DNA from: Cystobacter ferrugineus
Lineage (GTDB): Bacteria > Myxococcota > Myxococcia > Myxococcales > Myxococcaceae
Assembly: GCF_001887355.1 (NCBI RefSeq)
Contig: NZ_MPIN01000001.1
Coordinates: 310,001-374,000 of the forward strand
Direction of reading: 5' to 3'
Length of the DNA: 64,000 nt
The notes beneath the pieces were generated by a model. The model did no database searches, was not told where the DNA came from, and was given only the letters and a program-made list of their open reading frames with translations. Shown in pieces: positions 26,165-35,692 of the stretch. The first letter of the stretch is position 1. Every line of letters starts with the position of its first letter. The position numbers and the translations under genes were made by a program.

Positions 26165-29100
26165 GGCGCCCTCCCCGCTCGGGGCCCGCCGGGTTCTGGC
26201 TCATCCTCAACCGCCACAGTACGGGCAGGGCCTCGGCGGGAGAGCGCACGCGGTGGGTGCCGCTGTAGGTGAGCAGGTAGTCGTCCAGCTCCAGCTCCGC
26301 CAGACCCTGTCGCGCGGGAGGCTCGAAGCGGTAGGCCCGGACCACGGGCATGGCGGCCTCGGGATCCTCGGGCAGGGGCCGCACGCCCTCCTGCCGCGCC
26401 TGGTGGAAGGCCTGGAGCCGGGCAGCATGTCCCGCGAGCAGCACCGCGGGCGCGGGGGCCTGGGCGTCGTGGACGCGCACCTTCACGATCTCCGGCAGCC
26501 GCCCCGAGGATTGCCAGACATGCAACCCGCTCTCGCCCTCGAGGAAGGGCCGGATGCCCGGACCCACCAGCTTGATGGCGGCGTGTACCGGCTCCACGGT
26601 GGAGGCGTGCAGGAACTCCCGGAGCTGGCGCAGTCCTCCGGACACCACGGCGCCTCCGGGCAGGTGCGCGGCGAAGGACTCGATCGCCCCGCGCGAGTGG
26701 GCGTAGGCCGTGCACAACCACCGGGCGAGCAGCGAGCCGGAGGCCGCGCCCCGGCGCCACTGTCCCAGCGGCAGCAGCTCCAGCAGCACGGTGTGCTGAT
26801 CCGGCCGGGCGAGTCCCCGGAGGACGCGTTGGAGGAAGTACACCTCGGCCAGGGCATCGAGCAGTTGCTCGCGGGTCGCGGTTCGCACCTGGGCGAGCGC
26901 CCGGCGATCGAAGAGGTTGAATTGCCGCGCCTCGATCATCTCCCGTGCCTCCTCCTCGGGCGCGCGGGCGAGCGACTCGAGCTGGGTGGCGAAGTGATCC
27001 AGGTACATGCGCATGGCGTCGAGTGTGTAGAGCGACTCGGCGTGTTCTCGCTCACCGGCCTGCAACCGCTCCAGGTGGAAGCGGACCTGCTCGGACAGGG
27101 CGCCGAGGGCCTCGCTCTCGCGCATGGCGCGCACGGCCTCATGGGCCTCGAGCAGCTTCTCGCGCAGGGCCGGGATGGGCAGCTCCAGGAGCGGCTCCAG
27201 CGCGAAGCCCTCGGCCACGGGCTCGCGGGGGAGGAGCGCGTCGGCCTGGACCTCGAAGCGCTCCTCGCGGGTGTAGAGCTGGAACAGGCGCAAGAGGGAC
27301 TGGGGGCCGCGGATGATGGCGTCGGAGAGCACCTGACCCACGTGCTCCTCCAGGTAGCGCTTGAGGGGCCGCGCGCCCAGATGGGCGTCGAAGGCTTCCT
27401 CCACGATGCGCCGCTTCACCGCGTCGTCCGCGGACACGAAGATGTTGCGCGAGGTGAGCCCCTGCCGCGCGAGCAGCCGCGCGAGTTCCTTCTCGACGAC
27501 CTTCTCCCCCACCTCGCGCGAGAGCGGCGAGAAGTGGACGATGCGATCGATGCGGTTGAAGAGCTCGGGGGGGAAGAAGTCGCGCACGGCCCGGTCCGCC
27601 TCGAGCGCGAGGGTGCGCGCGTCCGGCTCCCCGATGCCCACGGGCGGCTTGCGCCGGGCGCCCAGGTTGCTCGTCATCACGATGACGGTGTGCGTGAAGT
27701 CCGCCGTGTCGCCCGAGGCATCCGTCAGGCGGCCCTCGTCGAAGAGCTGCAGGAGCAGGTAGAGCAGCGAGGAGTGGGCCTTCTCGATCTCGTCCAGCAG
27801 CACGAGGGAGAAGGGCTGCTCGCGGACGAGCCGGGTGAGATGACCCTCGGGGTGCCACGGGTCTCCGGTGAGCCGGGCGACGGCGTCCGGCGTCTGGAAC
27901 TCGGCCATGTCGAGCCGGATCATCCGCGAGGCATCCCCATACAGGTAGCTGGCCAGCGCGCGCGCGAGTTCCGTCTTGCCCGTACCGGTGGGGCCGGTGA
28001 AGAGATAGACGCCGTAGGGCCTGAGGGGATCGGTGAGTCCGGCATGGATGCGCGCGATGAGATCGCATGCCTCGCGCACGGCCTCCGGCTGGCCCATCAC
28101 CTTGCGCGAGAGGGCCTCGTGGACCTCCTCGGGCGCCAAGGGTTCCCGGGCGCTGAGCAGGGTGGACGGCAGGCCCGTGCGGCCCGCCAGGTACGTGAAC
28201 AGCTCCTCCACGCCGAGCGTCCGGCCCTCGTGCTGGGAGCCCGTGGCCAGCTCGCGCAGCAGATCCAACGCCTTGCCGGGAAGCGCGGCGCCAGGGAACA
28301 GGGACGAGGCCTGCTCGAGCAGCACGGGGAACAACAGGGGATGCCAGGACAACGGGTGCTTGGACTCCAGCTCGCGCGCCTCGTGCAGCAACATGCGCAG
28401 CGTCCCGTCGGCGCTCGTCGGGCGCACGTGCACCTGGGTGAAGAGCGCGGCGAAGGACGGCGCATCCGACTCCAGCCGCTGGAGTTGCTCGGGCGTCACC
28501 GCGCCCACCAGGGTGATTTCCCCCCGCGCGAGCGCCCCCTGGAAGAAGAGCGCGAGGTGGGTGTCGCTGTCCCGGGTGCGGCCCAGGCGGCCAAAGGCCT
28601 GGAGGTCCTCGACGAAGAGGATGCGGCGCCCTCCCCTGGCGTCCTCCAGCACCTGGAGGCAGCGCTGCTCCCAATCCCCGACGTGGCTCATGCCGGCGAT
28701 GAGCCGCTTGCCGGCGATCGTCCACACCTCGGTCACCTTGTCGAGGTTGCGGTGGGCCTGGAAGCCATCGGCGTCGAGCTGATCGGCGACGAAGTGTTTG
28801 AGCAGGGTTCTCTTGCCGGACCCCGGGGGACCGACGAGCAGCACCGGCGTGCGCCGCTCTCCGCCGAGCAGAAGGTGCAACTGCTCGCGATAGGGCACGC
28901 GGGGCATGCCGATCGCCAACGAGCCCTCGGCCGCCTGGAGCGTGAGGTTCGTGCCCAGGGTGTGGAGCACCCGGGTTCCGCCCTTCCTCGGGCGCTTCTT
29001 GCCCTTGCCGGGCCGATCCTCCACCTCCAGGTCCGCCCAGGGCCCCTTCTTCCCGCCGAGCTGGTCGAGCAACGTCGGAGGCTGGGCGACGAACGAGAAC

Positions 29101-29591
29101 GCCTTGAGGCAGTCCTTGCGGTTGGAGCGTAGCGACTCGAGCTCCTCGGACTCCAGCCGCGCCCAGGCGTGGGTGAAGAACACCTTCGCCAGCTCCTCCA
29201 GGGACTGGCCCGCCTCGACGGCGAACCACTCCTGCTGGCGCGAGGGATGGTAGGCGATCAACAAGGGCTCGCTCCGGGTGCGCCAGCGCGGCTCGAGGAT
29301 CAACGGAAACAGGCCGGACAGCCGGGGCGTATCGGTTCCCGGGCGCACGCGCTTGAAATCCAGTTCCAACTGCACGCGCTCCAGCCGGATGCCGCGAGGC
29401 AACTGAAAGCACGCCAGCTCACGTGGGGGCAGCTCGCCCAGAACGCCGCGCAGGTCCTCCACGAGCTTCTGTTGAAGCTTGACCGCACCCTTCCCCTCGC
29501 GGCCGCGGGTATACGGGCCGAGTCCGAGCGTGGTCCACCGCAGGGTCCCCGAGGCACTCCTGCTCTGGTAGACGGCGAGGGTCAGGTTCAT
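26157..29591 (-). CDS. Clp-like AAA+ protein with C-terminal PCRF-like domain, second gene of trio
   Basis: 1144 residues. N-terminal domain ~1-230. Module 1: GPPGSGKRT (~252), ILFVEDLQAFG, AGMSHVGDWEQRC (pore-loop Tyr replaced by His). Module 2: GPTGTGKTE (~530), LVLLDEIEKAHSSLL, FPPELFNRIDRIVHF, and D2-small LGARPLKRYLEEHVGQ. The D2 pore loop is replaced by TGDPWHPEGHLTRLV. A helical linker follows, then ~905-1045 resembles the PCRF domain of release factors: TVLLELLPLGQ, then VGPGIRPFLEGESGLHVWQ and PEIVKVRV. No GGQ motif is present. The start ATG overlaps the stop of the upstream gene by 4 bases (ATGA). Its function is unknown. Confidence 0.85.
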   Translation of the reverse strand: MNLTLAVYQSRSASGTLRWTTLGLGPYTRGREGKGAVKLQQKLVEDLRGVLGELPPRELACFQLPRGIRLERVQLELDFKRVRPGTDTPRLSGLFPLILEPRWRTRSEPLLIAYHPSRQQEWFAVEAGQSLEELAKVFFTHAWARLESEELESLRSNRKDCLKAFSFVAQPPTLLDQLGGKKGPWADLEVEDRPGKGKKRPRKGGTRVLHTLGTNLTLQAAEGSLAIGMPRVPYREQLHLLLGGERRTPVLLVGPPGSGKRTLLKHFVADQLDADGFQAHRNLDKVTEVWTIAGKRLIAGMSHVGDWEQRCLQVLEDARGGRRILFVEDLQAFGRLGRTRDSDTHLALFFQGALARGEITLVGAVTPEQLQRLESDAPSFAALFTQVHVRPTSADGTLRMLLHEARELESKHPLSWHPLLFPVLLEQASSLFPGAALPGKALDLLRELATGSQHEGRTLGVEELFTYLAGRTGLPSTLLSAREPLAPEEVHEALSRKVMGQPEAVREACDLIARIHAGLTDPLRPYGVYLFTGPTGTGKTELARALASYLYGDASRMIRLDMAEFQTPDAVARLTGDPWHPEGHLTRLVREQPFSLVLLDEIEKAHSSLLYLLLQLFDEGRLTDASGDTADFTHTVIVMTSNLGARRKPPVGIGEPDARTLALEADRAVRDFFPPELFNRIDRIVHFSPLSREVGEKVVEKELARLLARQGLTSRNIFVSADDAVKRRIVEEAFDAHLGARPLKRYLEEHVGQVLSDAIIRGPQSLLRLFQLYTREERFEVQADALLPREPVAEGFALEPLLELPIPALREKLLEAHEAVRAMRESEALGALSEQVRFHLERLQAGEREHAESLYTLDAMRMYLDHFATQLESLARAPEEEAREMIEARQFNLFDRRALAQVRTATREQLLDALAEVYFLQRVLRGLARPDQHTVLLELLPLGQWRRGAASGSLLARWLCTAYAHSRGAIESFAAHLPGGAVVSGGLRQLREFLHASTVEPVHAAIKLVGPGIRPFLEGESGLHVWQSSGRLPEIVKVRVHDAQAPAPAVLLAGHAARLQAFHQARQEGVRPLPEDPEAAMPVVRAYRFEPPARQGLAELELDDYLLTYSGTHRVRSPAEALPVLWRLRMSQNPAGPERGGRHE

Positions 29592-32500
29592 GGCGTGGTG
29601 GCTCGGAGCGCGTCGAGGGCGAAGGCGGGAGCGCTCTCGGGCTCGAAGCTTCCCGAGCGTTCCAGGTGCAGGAGGTGTTCGAGCAGGAGGAGTTCCCAGT
29701 CCTGGAAATACCCCCGGGCACCGAGCGAGACGGTTCGCGCGCCGTCGCAGAGCGCGACGTCTCCCCCGGGCTGGTGCTCACGCACGGCGGGCATCAATCT
29801 CAGCTCCTTGAGGGGAACGGGCGCGGGTGGGGCGATGGCGGGCAGCTCGAGCTCCTTCTGGGACAGGTGGGGCGTCATCGCCACGGGCTGGACGGTGAGC
29901 AGCACGGGCTCGTCGCGCGGCGTGGGCGGAAAGCGGTGCAGCCCCGCTTCGAGCGCCAGGAAGGAGCCGGCATAGGGGCCGCTGACCGACAACAAGACCT
30001 CGTGGAAGGCGCGCTCCGGCTCGTCGAGGGCCCGTCTCAACCCCTCGGCGGAGAGGACCTCGTCGCGCCACCGGCGCTTGTCGTCCTTGTGGTTTCGGAC
30101 GGCGGAGAGGCGGCCACCGGCCACCCACCCGCAGCGGGGCGACTCCTCGAGCAGGGGCAGCAGCCAGGCGTCGAGCGCACGCGTCTCCCCCGCTTCCTGG
30201 ACGATGAGCGTGATGCCATCGCGCTGGGGTTGCAGGGCGAGCAGCACCGAGGGCAGGAGCCGGCGCAAGGCGCGTGCCTGCTCCTGGGCATCCTCCACGA
30301 AGGAGGAGATGTCCTGCTGCTCGAAGAGGGCCAGCAGCGCCAGTTCCTCGGCGGCCGAGAGCGCCGCGCGCAGCCGCTGGACCTGGGTCCAGAGCAGATC
30401 GAGCCGGCTGTGCTCGTGATGCAGTTGTCCGAGGGAGAGGGCCTCGTGCCCCCGGTTCGGACGGGCCCCTTGCGCGAGCTGGGCCACGAGGAAGCGCACC
30501 TGCTCCACGAGCCGTTCCACCGCATCCATCCGGAGGATGGCGTCGAGCCGCCGCCGCTCGGCCTGGAGCGCCTCCACCCGCTCCAGTTGATGGCGCGCCT
30601 GCCTGGGGCTGCCCGGGGTCAACGTCACCGAGAGTCCCTCGGAGCTGGGGTGGAGGGAGATTTCACCCCCCTGGGCCGCGGGGCCCGCGGCGGAGAGCGC
30701 GCGGGCCAGGGGCACGACGAGCTGTTGATCCAGGTGCCGGCGCAGCGCTCGGGCGCCATGGGCCTCGTGGTAGCCGGACGCGGCGAGCGAGGAGAGGAGC
30801 TCGGGCGGCACCTGGAGAGCGAGGCCCCGCTGGAGCAAACCCCGCCGCTGTCGCACCTTGTCCACGGTGAGCCGGGCGACCTGCTCCACCTGGGCGGGGG
30901 TGAGCGGGTGGAAGGCGATGAGCTGATCGATGCGGTTGACGAACTCGGGACGGAAGTGCCGGTGCACCTCGCGCAGGTAGTGCTCGGTGTCATCCACCGG
31001 CGCGGCGCCGATGCCCAGCGGGGAGCGGCGGTGCGCGACCCCGAGGTTGCTCGTCATGATGATGAGGGCGTTGTGGAACCAGGCCGTCTGGCCCTGGGTG
31101 TCGGTGAGCCGCCCTTCTCCGCAGACCTGGAGCAGCAGATCGAACACGGCGGGGTGGGCCTTCTCGATCTCGTCGAGCAGGAGCACGCAGAAGGGCTGCT
31201 GGCGCACCCGCCGCGTGAGCAGGCCGGGCCCCCGGGCACTGCCCCGGATGAGCCGCTCGGCGGCCCAGGCGTCCATGAACTCGCTCATGTCGAAGCGGAA
31301 CATCCGCTCTGGCGAGCCGAAGAGGAACGTGGCGAGCAGCCGCGCGAGCTCCGTCTTCCCGACGCCGGTGGGGCCGACGAAGAGGAAGGTGGCCAACGGC
31401 TTGTCTTGGGGCTGGAGCCCCGCCTTCACCATGCACAGCGTCTCCACCACCCGGCGCACCGCCAGCTCCTGGCCCACGAGCTGGCGGCGGAAGTACGCCT
31501 CGACGTCCGCGGCGAGCAGTGCGCGATCCTCACGCAGGAGGAACTCGGGGACGCCCGTCTTGAGGCTGAAGAGCGAGTACAGCCGCTCGCGGGTGAGCAG
31601 GGGCACCTGGCCATCACCCGTGCGCGCCTGATGCAGGCTCGCGCGCAGCTCCTCGTACAGCCGCACCGCCTTGCCGGGCATGGCGCCACCGGGGAGATAG
31701 CGCCCGGCCAGCTCCACGAGAGGCTCCACCGCGTCCTCGGCCAACTGGGGCCGCGAGAGCTCCGCCTGCCGCTGCCAGGCGGCCCGCGCGCGCAGCGCCT
31801 CCCGGGTCTGTTTCGTGCTCAGGGGCTCCAGGCGCACGCGTGCGAGCAGGGAGAAGAAACCCGGGTGCTGGTTCTCCAGGAGGTCGAGCGACTCGGAGGT
31901 GAGCTCCCCGAGCAGCCGCACCCTGCCCTCCTCCAGGAAGGGCTTCATCACGCCGGGGATGTTGACGGACTCCGTGGAGTGCTGGGCGAGCAGCTCGCCC
32001 AGGTTCTCGAAGAAGAGGACGGCGTCGAGCTCCCTCGCGGCGCGCATCACCCGCAGGACGCGCTCCTGCCACTGGCCGAAGCCAGACATGCCGGCGATGA
32101 GCCGCGAGCCGCTCGTCGCATACACGCGCCGGGGGCGGCCCGCCTTGCGCTCGGCGCGCATCCACGCCTGGAGCAGTTCCGTCTTGCCCACCCGCTCCGG
32201 ACCCACGAGCAACACGCCCTGCCGCTTCTCGCCGCCCGCGAGGGTGGACAGCAAGGCAAGCTCGGTGTCCCGGCCCAGGAGCGGCGGCCCATGGCGTGCT
32301 TCCTCGCGGTCGTGCAGGGGCTCGGACACGGAGAGGAGCACCTCATGGGCCTGGTCGCGCTGGAGCTTCTCCTCCAGCTTCTTCCGGGCCTTGAGCGCCT
32401 TGTCGCCCGCCTCTTCACGCCGGAGCGTGAGCGCGAGGGTCTCGAGCGTCACGGCCCGGGGCGGCAGCAGCCGCAGGAAGTCGGGAGCGCTCAACTCCCG

Positions 32501-32938
32501 CGCGGCGAGCATCCGCTCCACATCGGCGCGCACGGTCTCGCGCACGTCCTGGGATGGGCCCACGAAGACGGTGTGATCCAACGCGGGGACGAAGACCCAG
32601 GTCTCGGCCGCGAGTGGGACGACGACCGACGCCAACTCGACGAGCGTGGAGGTGGCGAGCCGCTTGGGCAGATCCGCGCGCGCCACCCGGATCTCCATCA
32701 TCTCCAGCCGGGTCCGCTCGGGAAAGGAGAACCGGGCGAGGTGCTCGGGCTCGATCCGGGCGAGGTGCTCCTCGAGGAACAACCGCTGCTCCGCGAGGCA
32801 CGCCTCGAGGGTGGACGCATGGCTCGCCAAGGCGGGCGCGGCTACGGGAAACACCTGGTAGTCACCATTCCAGAGCTGTTGGCAGAGGAGCGGAGTGGAG
32901 AACTCGAGGGTCCCGGATGCGGCATCGGAAGGGGCCAT
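29588..32938 (-). CDS. Clp-like AAA+ protein with C-terminal PCRF-like domain, first gene of trio
   Basis: 1116 residues. N-terminal domain ~1-220. Module 1: GPERVGKTE (~244), Walker B degenerated to VLFFENLG, AGMSGFGQWQERV. Module 2: GPTGVGKTE (~520), CVLLLDEIEKAHPAVFD, FRPEFVNRIDQLIAF, D2-small (HGARALRRHLDQQLVV). The D2 pore loop is missing (RGSARGPGLLTRRV). The C-terminal part has a coiled coil then a PCRF-like region: DGITLIVQEAGETRALDAWL, GWVAGG, VSGPYAGSFLALEAGLHRF, VLLTVQPV. This matches the order of motifs in release factors (E-x-G-x-H-R), again without GGQ. It is the promoter-proximal gene; the AT-rich island lies upstream. Confidence 0.85.
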   Translation of the reverse strand: MAPSDAASGTLEFSTPLLCQQLWNGDYQVFPVAAPALASHASTLEACLAEQRLFLEEHLARIEPEHLARFSFPERTRLEMMEIRVARADLPKRLATSTLVELASVVVPLAAETWVFVPALDHTVFVGPSQDVRETVRADVERMLAARELSAPDFLRLLPPRAVTLETLALTLRREEAGDKALKARKKLEEKLQRDQAHEVLLSVSEPLHDREEARHGPPLLGRDTELALLSTLAGGEKRQGVLLVGPERVGKTELLQAWMRAERKAGRPRRVYATSGSRLIAGMSGFGQWQERVLRVMRAARELDAVLFFENLGELLAQHSTESVNIPGVMKPFLEEGRVRLLGELTSESLDLLENQHPGFFSLLARVRLEPLSTKQTREALRARAAWQRQAELSRPQLAEDAVEPLVELAGRYLPGGAMPGKAVRLYEELRASLHQARTGDGQVPLLTRERLYSLFSLKTGVPEFLLREDRALLAADVEAYFRRQLVGQELAVRRVVETLCMVKAGLQPQDKPLATFLFVGPTGVGKTELARLLATFLFGSPERMFRFDMSEFMDAWAAERLIRGSARGPGLLTRRVRQQPFCVLLLDEIEKAHPAVFDLLLQVCGEGRLTDTQGQTAWFHNALIIMTSNLGVAHRRSPLGIGAAPVDDTEHYLREVHRHFRPEFVNRIDQLIAFHPLTPAQVEQVARLTVDKVRQRRGLLQRGLALQVPPELLSSLAASGYHEAHGARALRRHLDQQLVVPLARALSAAGPAAQGGEISLHPSSEGLSVTLTPGSPRQARHQLERVEALQAERRRLDAILRMDAVERLVEQVRFLVAQLAQGARPNRGHEALSLGQLHHEHSRLDLLWTQVQRLRAALSAAEELALLALFEQQDISSFVEDAQEQARALRRLLPSVLLALQPQRDGITLIVQEAGETRALDAWLLPLLEESPRCGWVAGGRLSAVRNHKDDKRRWRDEVLSAEGLRRALDEPERAFHEVLLSVSGPYAGSFLALEAGLHRFPPTPRDEPVLLTVQPVAMTPHLSQKELELPAIAPPAPVPLKELRLMPAVREHQPGGDVALCDGARTVSLGARGYFQDWELLLLEHLLHLERSGSFEPESAPAFALDALRATTP

Positions 32939-33260
32939 GCGCCCCCATCCTATGCCGAGTGCATGCCTCCATCAATTCCTATCATCATTCGCGACAATGA
33001 TTGTCAAAAACGACCGCTGAAATTGTTTGCATATTGTTTCAATGAATGACACGCGTACAAATAAAAATGCGCATCGGCGTGCAATCAATTACACGAAATA
33101 CGCGAAAGCATTTGAATTGAACATGCAAAACAAAGCGTAAATCCAGCGTTCAAGCAAATACATGTCTATAATTACTGCTCACCAAGACGCTCTATGTGGG
33201 CATCGCTCCGAGACACCGTGCATTCAATGAGGGCAGCGATCGCCGCGCTGGCTCACGGAC
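32939..33260. other. AT-rich intergenic island
   Basis: Counting by hand, 33001-33180 is 37% GC (67 of 180), in a window that is otherwise strongly GC-rich. It has no convincing gene. It lies upstream of the AAA+ operon and at the 3' end of the gene ending at 33261. Confidence 0.7.
32978..33007 (-). promoter_or_regulatory. Candidate promoter and palindrome for the AAA+ operon
   Basis: On the minus strand a consensus -35 TTGACA (33002-33007) is followed after 18 bases by the poor -10 GATAGG. It overlaps the palindrome GACAATGATTGTC (32993-33005), which could be an operator. It is 40 bases before the first ATG. The -10 match is weak, so this is tentative. Confidence 0.3.
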
Positions 33261-33695
33261 CTACGGTCGGAGCTTGTTGACCATGAGACGGTGCCTGGCG
33301 AGCCACCGGTAGTATCTCCAACCGAGGGGCAACCATCTTCGGAACCGGGCCCTCGGCTCGATCTGGAGCCGGTAGGGGGCATCTCCGAAGAAGGAGAACT
33401 CCACCCAGAGGGGTCCCACGGCCCGGATGGAGAGGAGCCCAGGGGTGTAAGGAACTCCGGCCGAGAGGGCGTCCAGGAGCTGGCCCTCGCGCCCCACCAG
33501 GTACACGGACAGCAGCTCCTCGAAGGGGCAGTCCTGGGTCAACCACACGAGGCAGGAGCCGTCGTCCAGCTCGAACTGCGCTTCCAGCAGCAAGCCCTCG
33601 ACGGTGAAGTCGAGCGCCTTCCCGTCACGGACCAGCCGAGAGGTGCCTCGCCCGGAGTCCACCTCGGCGAGCGAGTACCGCCGCACGTCGCGCAT
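33261..33695 (-). CDS. Conserved-looking hypothetical protein
   Basis: 144 residues; the start ATG 33693-33695 has AGGAG 7 bases upstream. Composition is that of a folded beta-rich protein (DFTVEGLLLEAQFELDDGS, CLVWLTQDCPFEELLSVYLV, PLWVEFSFFGDAPYRLQIEP) with an Arg/Trp-rich tail. No signal peptide, membrane helix or known motif is seen. I do not recognise the family. Confidence 0.65.
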   Translation of the reverse strand: MRDVRRYSLAEVDSGRGTSRLVRDGKALDFTVEGLLLEAQFELDDGSCLVWLTQDCPFEELLSVYLVGREGQLLDALSAGVPYTPGLLSIRAVGPLWVEFSFFGDAPYRLQIEPRARFRRWLPLGWRYYRWLARHRLMVNKLRP

Positions 33696-33957
33696 GTGTT
33701 CGCTCCTATGTGAGGAACTCTACGAGAAGGCGCGAGGGCGGAGTAGCTTCACCGCCTGCCTGGAGGTACCAGACCGTGGACGAAGCCGAACCGCCCTCCC
33801 TGCCGTTCCCCACGAGTCTCTGCCACCGCTGCGCGGCGCCCCCGAAGTACGTGCGGACGAAGACATCCACCTTCATCCTCTGTCCCGTGTTGCCGGGGAA
33901 GTATCCGCCCCAGCCCGTGCTGCGCTGCCCCCTCTTCAAACCGCGAGGAACACACGA

Positions 33958-35154
33958 ATGACTTCGGAATGGGATGTGAGGACCCGGCTCGTGCGGGCCG
34001 ACGAGGCCGACGAGGAGGGCGCACCGCTCAACACGCCCCTGGTGCTGTCCACCACCTTCCGCGCCCATCCGGAGGGGGTGGGTTTCTCCGCCGTGGACAT
34101 GGGGGAGCAGTCGCCCTTCTTCTATGCCCGGTGGTCGACTCCCACCGTGAGGACCCTGGAGCGGCGCCTGGCGGACCTGGAGGGCGGCGAGGACGCGCTG
34201 TGCTTCGCCAGTGGGATGGCGGCCATCACCGGGCTGCTCTTGCATCTGCTCGGGCCCGGCACCCACCTGGTCATCAGTGACATCTGCTACGCGGGCACGG
34301 CGGAGTTCGTCCGCGGGACGCTGCGGCGCTACGGCGTGGACGTCACCCCCGTGGACACCTCGGACCTCGAGCAGGTGCGCGCCGCGCTACGCCCCAATAC
34401 CCGGCTCGTCTACCTGGAGTCCCCGTGCAACCCCGTGCTCAAGCTGACCGACATCGAGGCGGTGGCCACGCTCGCGCACGGTGTCGGGGCCCAGGTCGCC
34501 GTCGACGCGACCCTCGCGACGCCCATCGGCCTGCAACCCCTGGCGCTCGGGGCAGACTTCGTCCTCCATTCCCTGACCAAGTACATCGGCGGCCACGGTG
34601 ACGTGCTGGGCGGGGTCGTCGTCGGCGGGCGGGCCGAGTTGGCGGCGCTGCGCCAGGACTCGCTCATCCACCTGGGCGCCGTGCTCAATCCCTTTCCCGC
34701 GTGGCTGCTCCTGCGCAGCCTCTCCACCCTGCCCCAGCGCATGGCGGCCCACGAGGCCACGGCCCGCGAGGTGGCCGCCTTCCTGGAGAAGCACCCCCGC
34801 GTGCACCACGTCCTCTATCCGGGGCTCGACTCCCACCCCCAGGCCGCCCTCGCCCGCCGGCAGTTGCGCAACACCTCTGGCATGATTGCCTTTCAAGCGG
34901 AGGATGCCCCGGCGGTGGCGCGCCGCCTCGCCGAGCGATTGAAGGTCGTCCACTACGCCGTCTCGCTCGGAAAGCCCCACAGCCTCATCTTCTACCTGCC
35001 CACGGACGAACTGCAGCGCACCTCGTTCCAGCTCTCCTCGGAGCTGCAGGCGCGCTACCGCGCCTGGGCGGGTGACGGCGTCTTCCGGCTGTCGATCGGC
35101 CTCGAGGCCCCGGCGGACATCATCCGGGATCTAGAGCAGGCCCTGGCCCCGTGA
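33958..35154 (+). CDS. Cys/Met metabolism PLP enzyme (cystathionine/methionine gamma-lyase type)
   Basis: 398 residues from ATG 33958 (MTSEWDVRTRLVRADEADEE). It has the trans-sulfuration fold landmarks: FYARWSTPTVRTLERRLADL, LCFASGMAAITGLLLHLL, the Asp in VAVDATLATP, and the PLP lysine in HSLTKYIGGHGDVLGG, with the C-terminal VVHYAVSLGKPHSLIFYLP and FRLSIGLEA. These enzymes act on cystathionine, homocysteine or methionine, and the exact reaction is not evident. The next frame overlaps its stop codon. Confidence 0.88.
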   Translation: MTSEWDVRTRLVRADEADEEGAPLNTPLVLSTTFRAHPEGVGFSAVDMGEQSPFFYARWSTPTVRTLERRLADLEGGEDALCFASGMAAITGLLLHLLGPGTHLVISDICYAGTAEFVRGTLRRYGVDVTPVDTSDLEQVRAALRPNTRLVYLESPCNPVLKLTDIEAVATLAHGVGAQVAVDATLATPIGLQPLALGADFVLHSLTKYIGGHGDVLGGVVVGGRAELAALRQDSLIHLGAVLNPFPAWLLLRSLSTLPQRMAAHEATAREVAAFLEKHPRVHHVLYPGLDSHPQAALARRQLRNTSGMIAFQAEDAPAVARRLAERLKVVHYAVSLGKPHSLIFYLPTDELQRTSFQLSSELQARYRAWAGDGVFRLSIGLEAPADIIRDLEQALAP

Positions 35155-35186
35155 GCCACGCATCGAATGGAAGAGCAGTGACGCCC

Positions 35187-35645
35187 ATGCCGAACGACAC
35201 ACCCTCCCCTTCCCTGCTCGTGGACGACTCCCTCTGGCCCCTGCTCATCGTCCAGCTACGAGGCGTGGTCTCGCTCGCGCACCTCGAGGAGTATCTCGTG
35301 CGACGGCTCACCTACCTGCGGCGCCAGGAGAAGCACGTCGTCCTCTTCGACATGCGGCACACGCCCATGCTCCCTTCCGAGGTCCGCCAGCGTCATTCCG
35401 AGTGGCTCAAGCAGCATGCGGCCCTGATCGAGACCCGGGTGCTCGGCCATGCCCTGGTCGTCACCTCTCCCCTCTTGCGGTTGATGCTCTCCACCTTCCA
35501 CAAAGTCCGGCCGCGCAATGGCCGCCATCTCGTCACGCCCCATCTGAACGACGCGGCGCGCTGGTGCCTCGGCGTGCTCGAGGAGAGCGGCGGCAACCCT
35601 CCCACCCAGCGCATCGAGGCTCACTTCTGCCTGACGCCCCACTGA
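35187..35645 (+). CDS. Small SpoIIAA/STAS-like protein, unknown
   Basis: 152 residues from ATG 35187 (an in-frame GTG at 35151 overlaps the previous stop and would add 12 residues). It has an alternating pattern typical of the SpoIIAA-like fold: LLIVQLRGVVSLAHLEEYLV, HVVLFDMRHTPMLPSEVR, HALVVTSPLLRLMLSTF, TPHLNDAARWCLGVLEE. Myxobacteria have many such single-domain proteins of unknown role. It is probably co-transcribed with the PLP enzyme. Confidence 0.6.
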   Translation: MPNDTPSPSLLVDDSLWPLLIVQLRGVVSLAHLEEYLVRRLTYLRRQEKHVVLFDMRHTPMLPSEVRQRHSEWLKQHAALIETRVLGHALVVTSPLLRLMLSTFHKVRPRNGRHLVTPHLNDAARWCLGVLEESGGNPPTQRIEAHFCLTPH

Positions 35646-35692
35646 ACACGGAGCGGGCGCGAGTCCTTGGCGTCAGGTCCAGTTCACGAATT

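Noticed and set aside
26154-33049. Very long plus-strand open frames (992 and 1127 codons) opposite the AAA+ operon
   Set aside because: They are antisense shadows of GC-rich genes, with His/Arg/Glu/Gly-rich composition and no motifs; the minus-strand frames carry all the AAA+ motifs.
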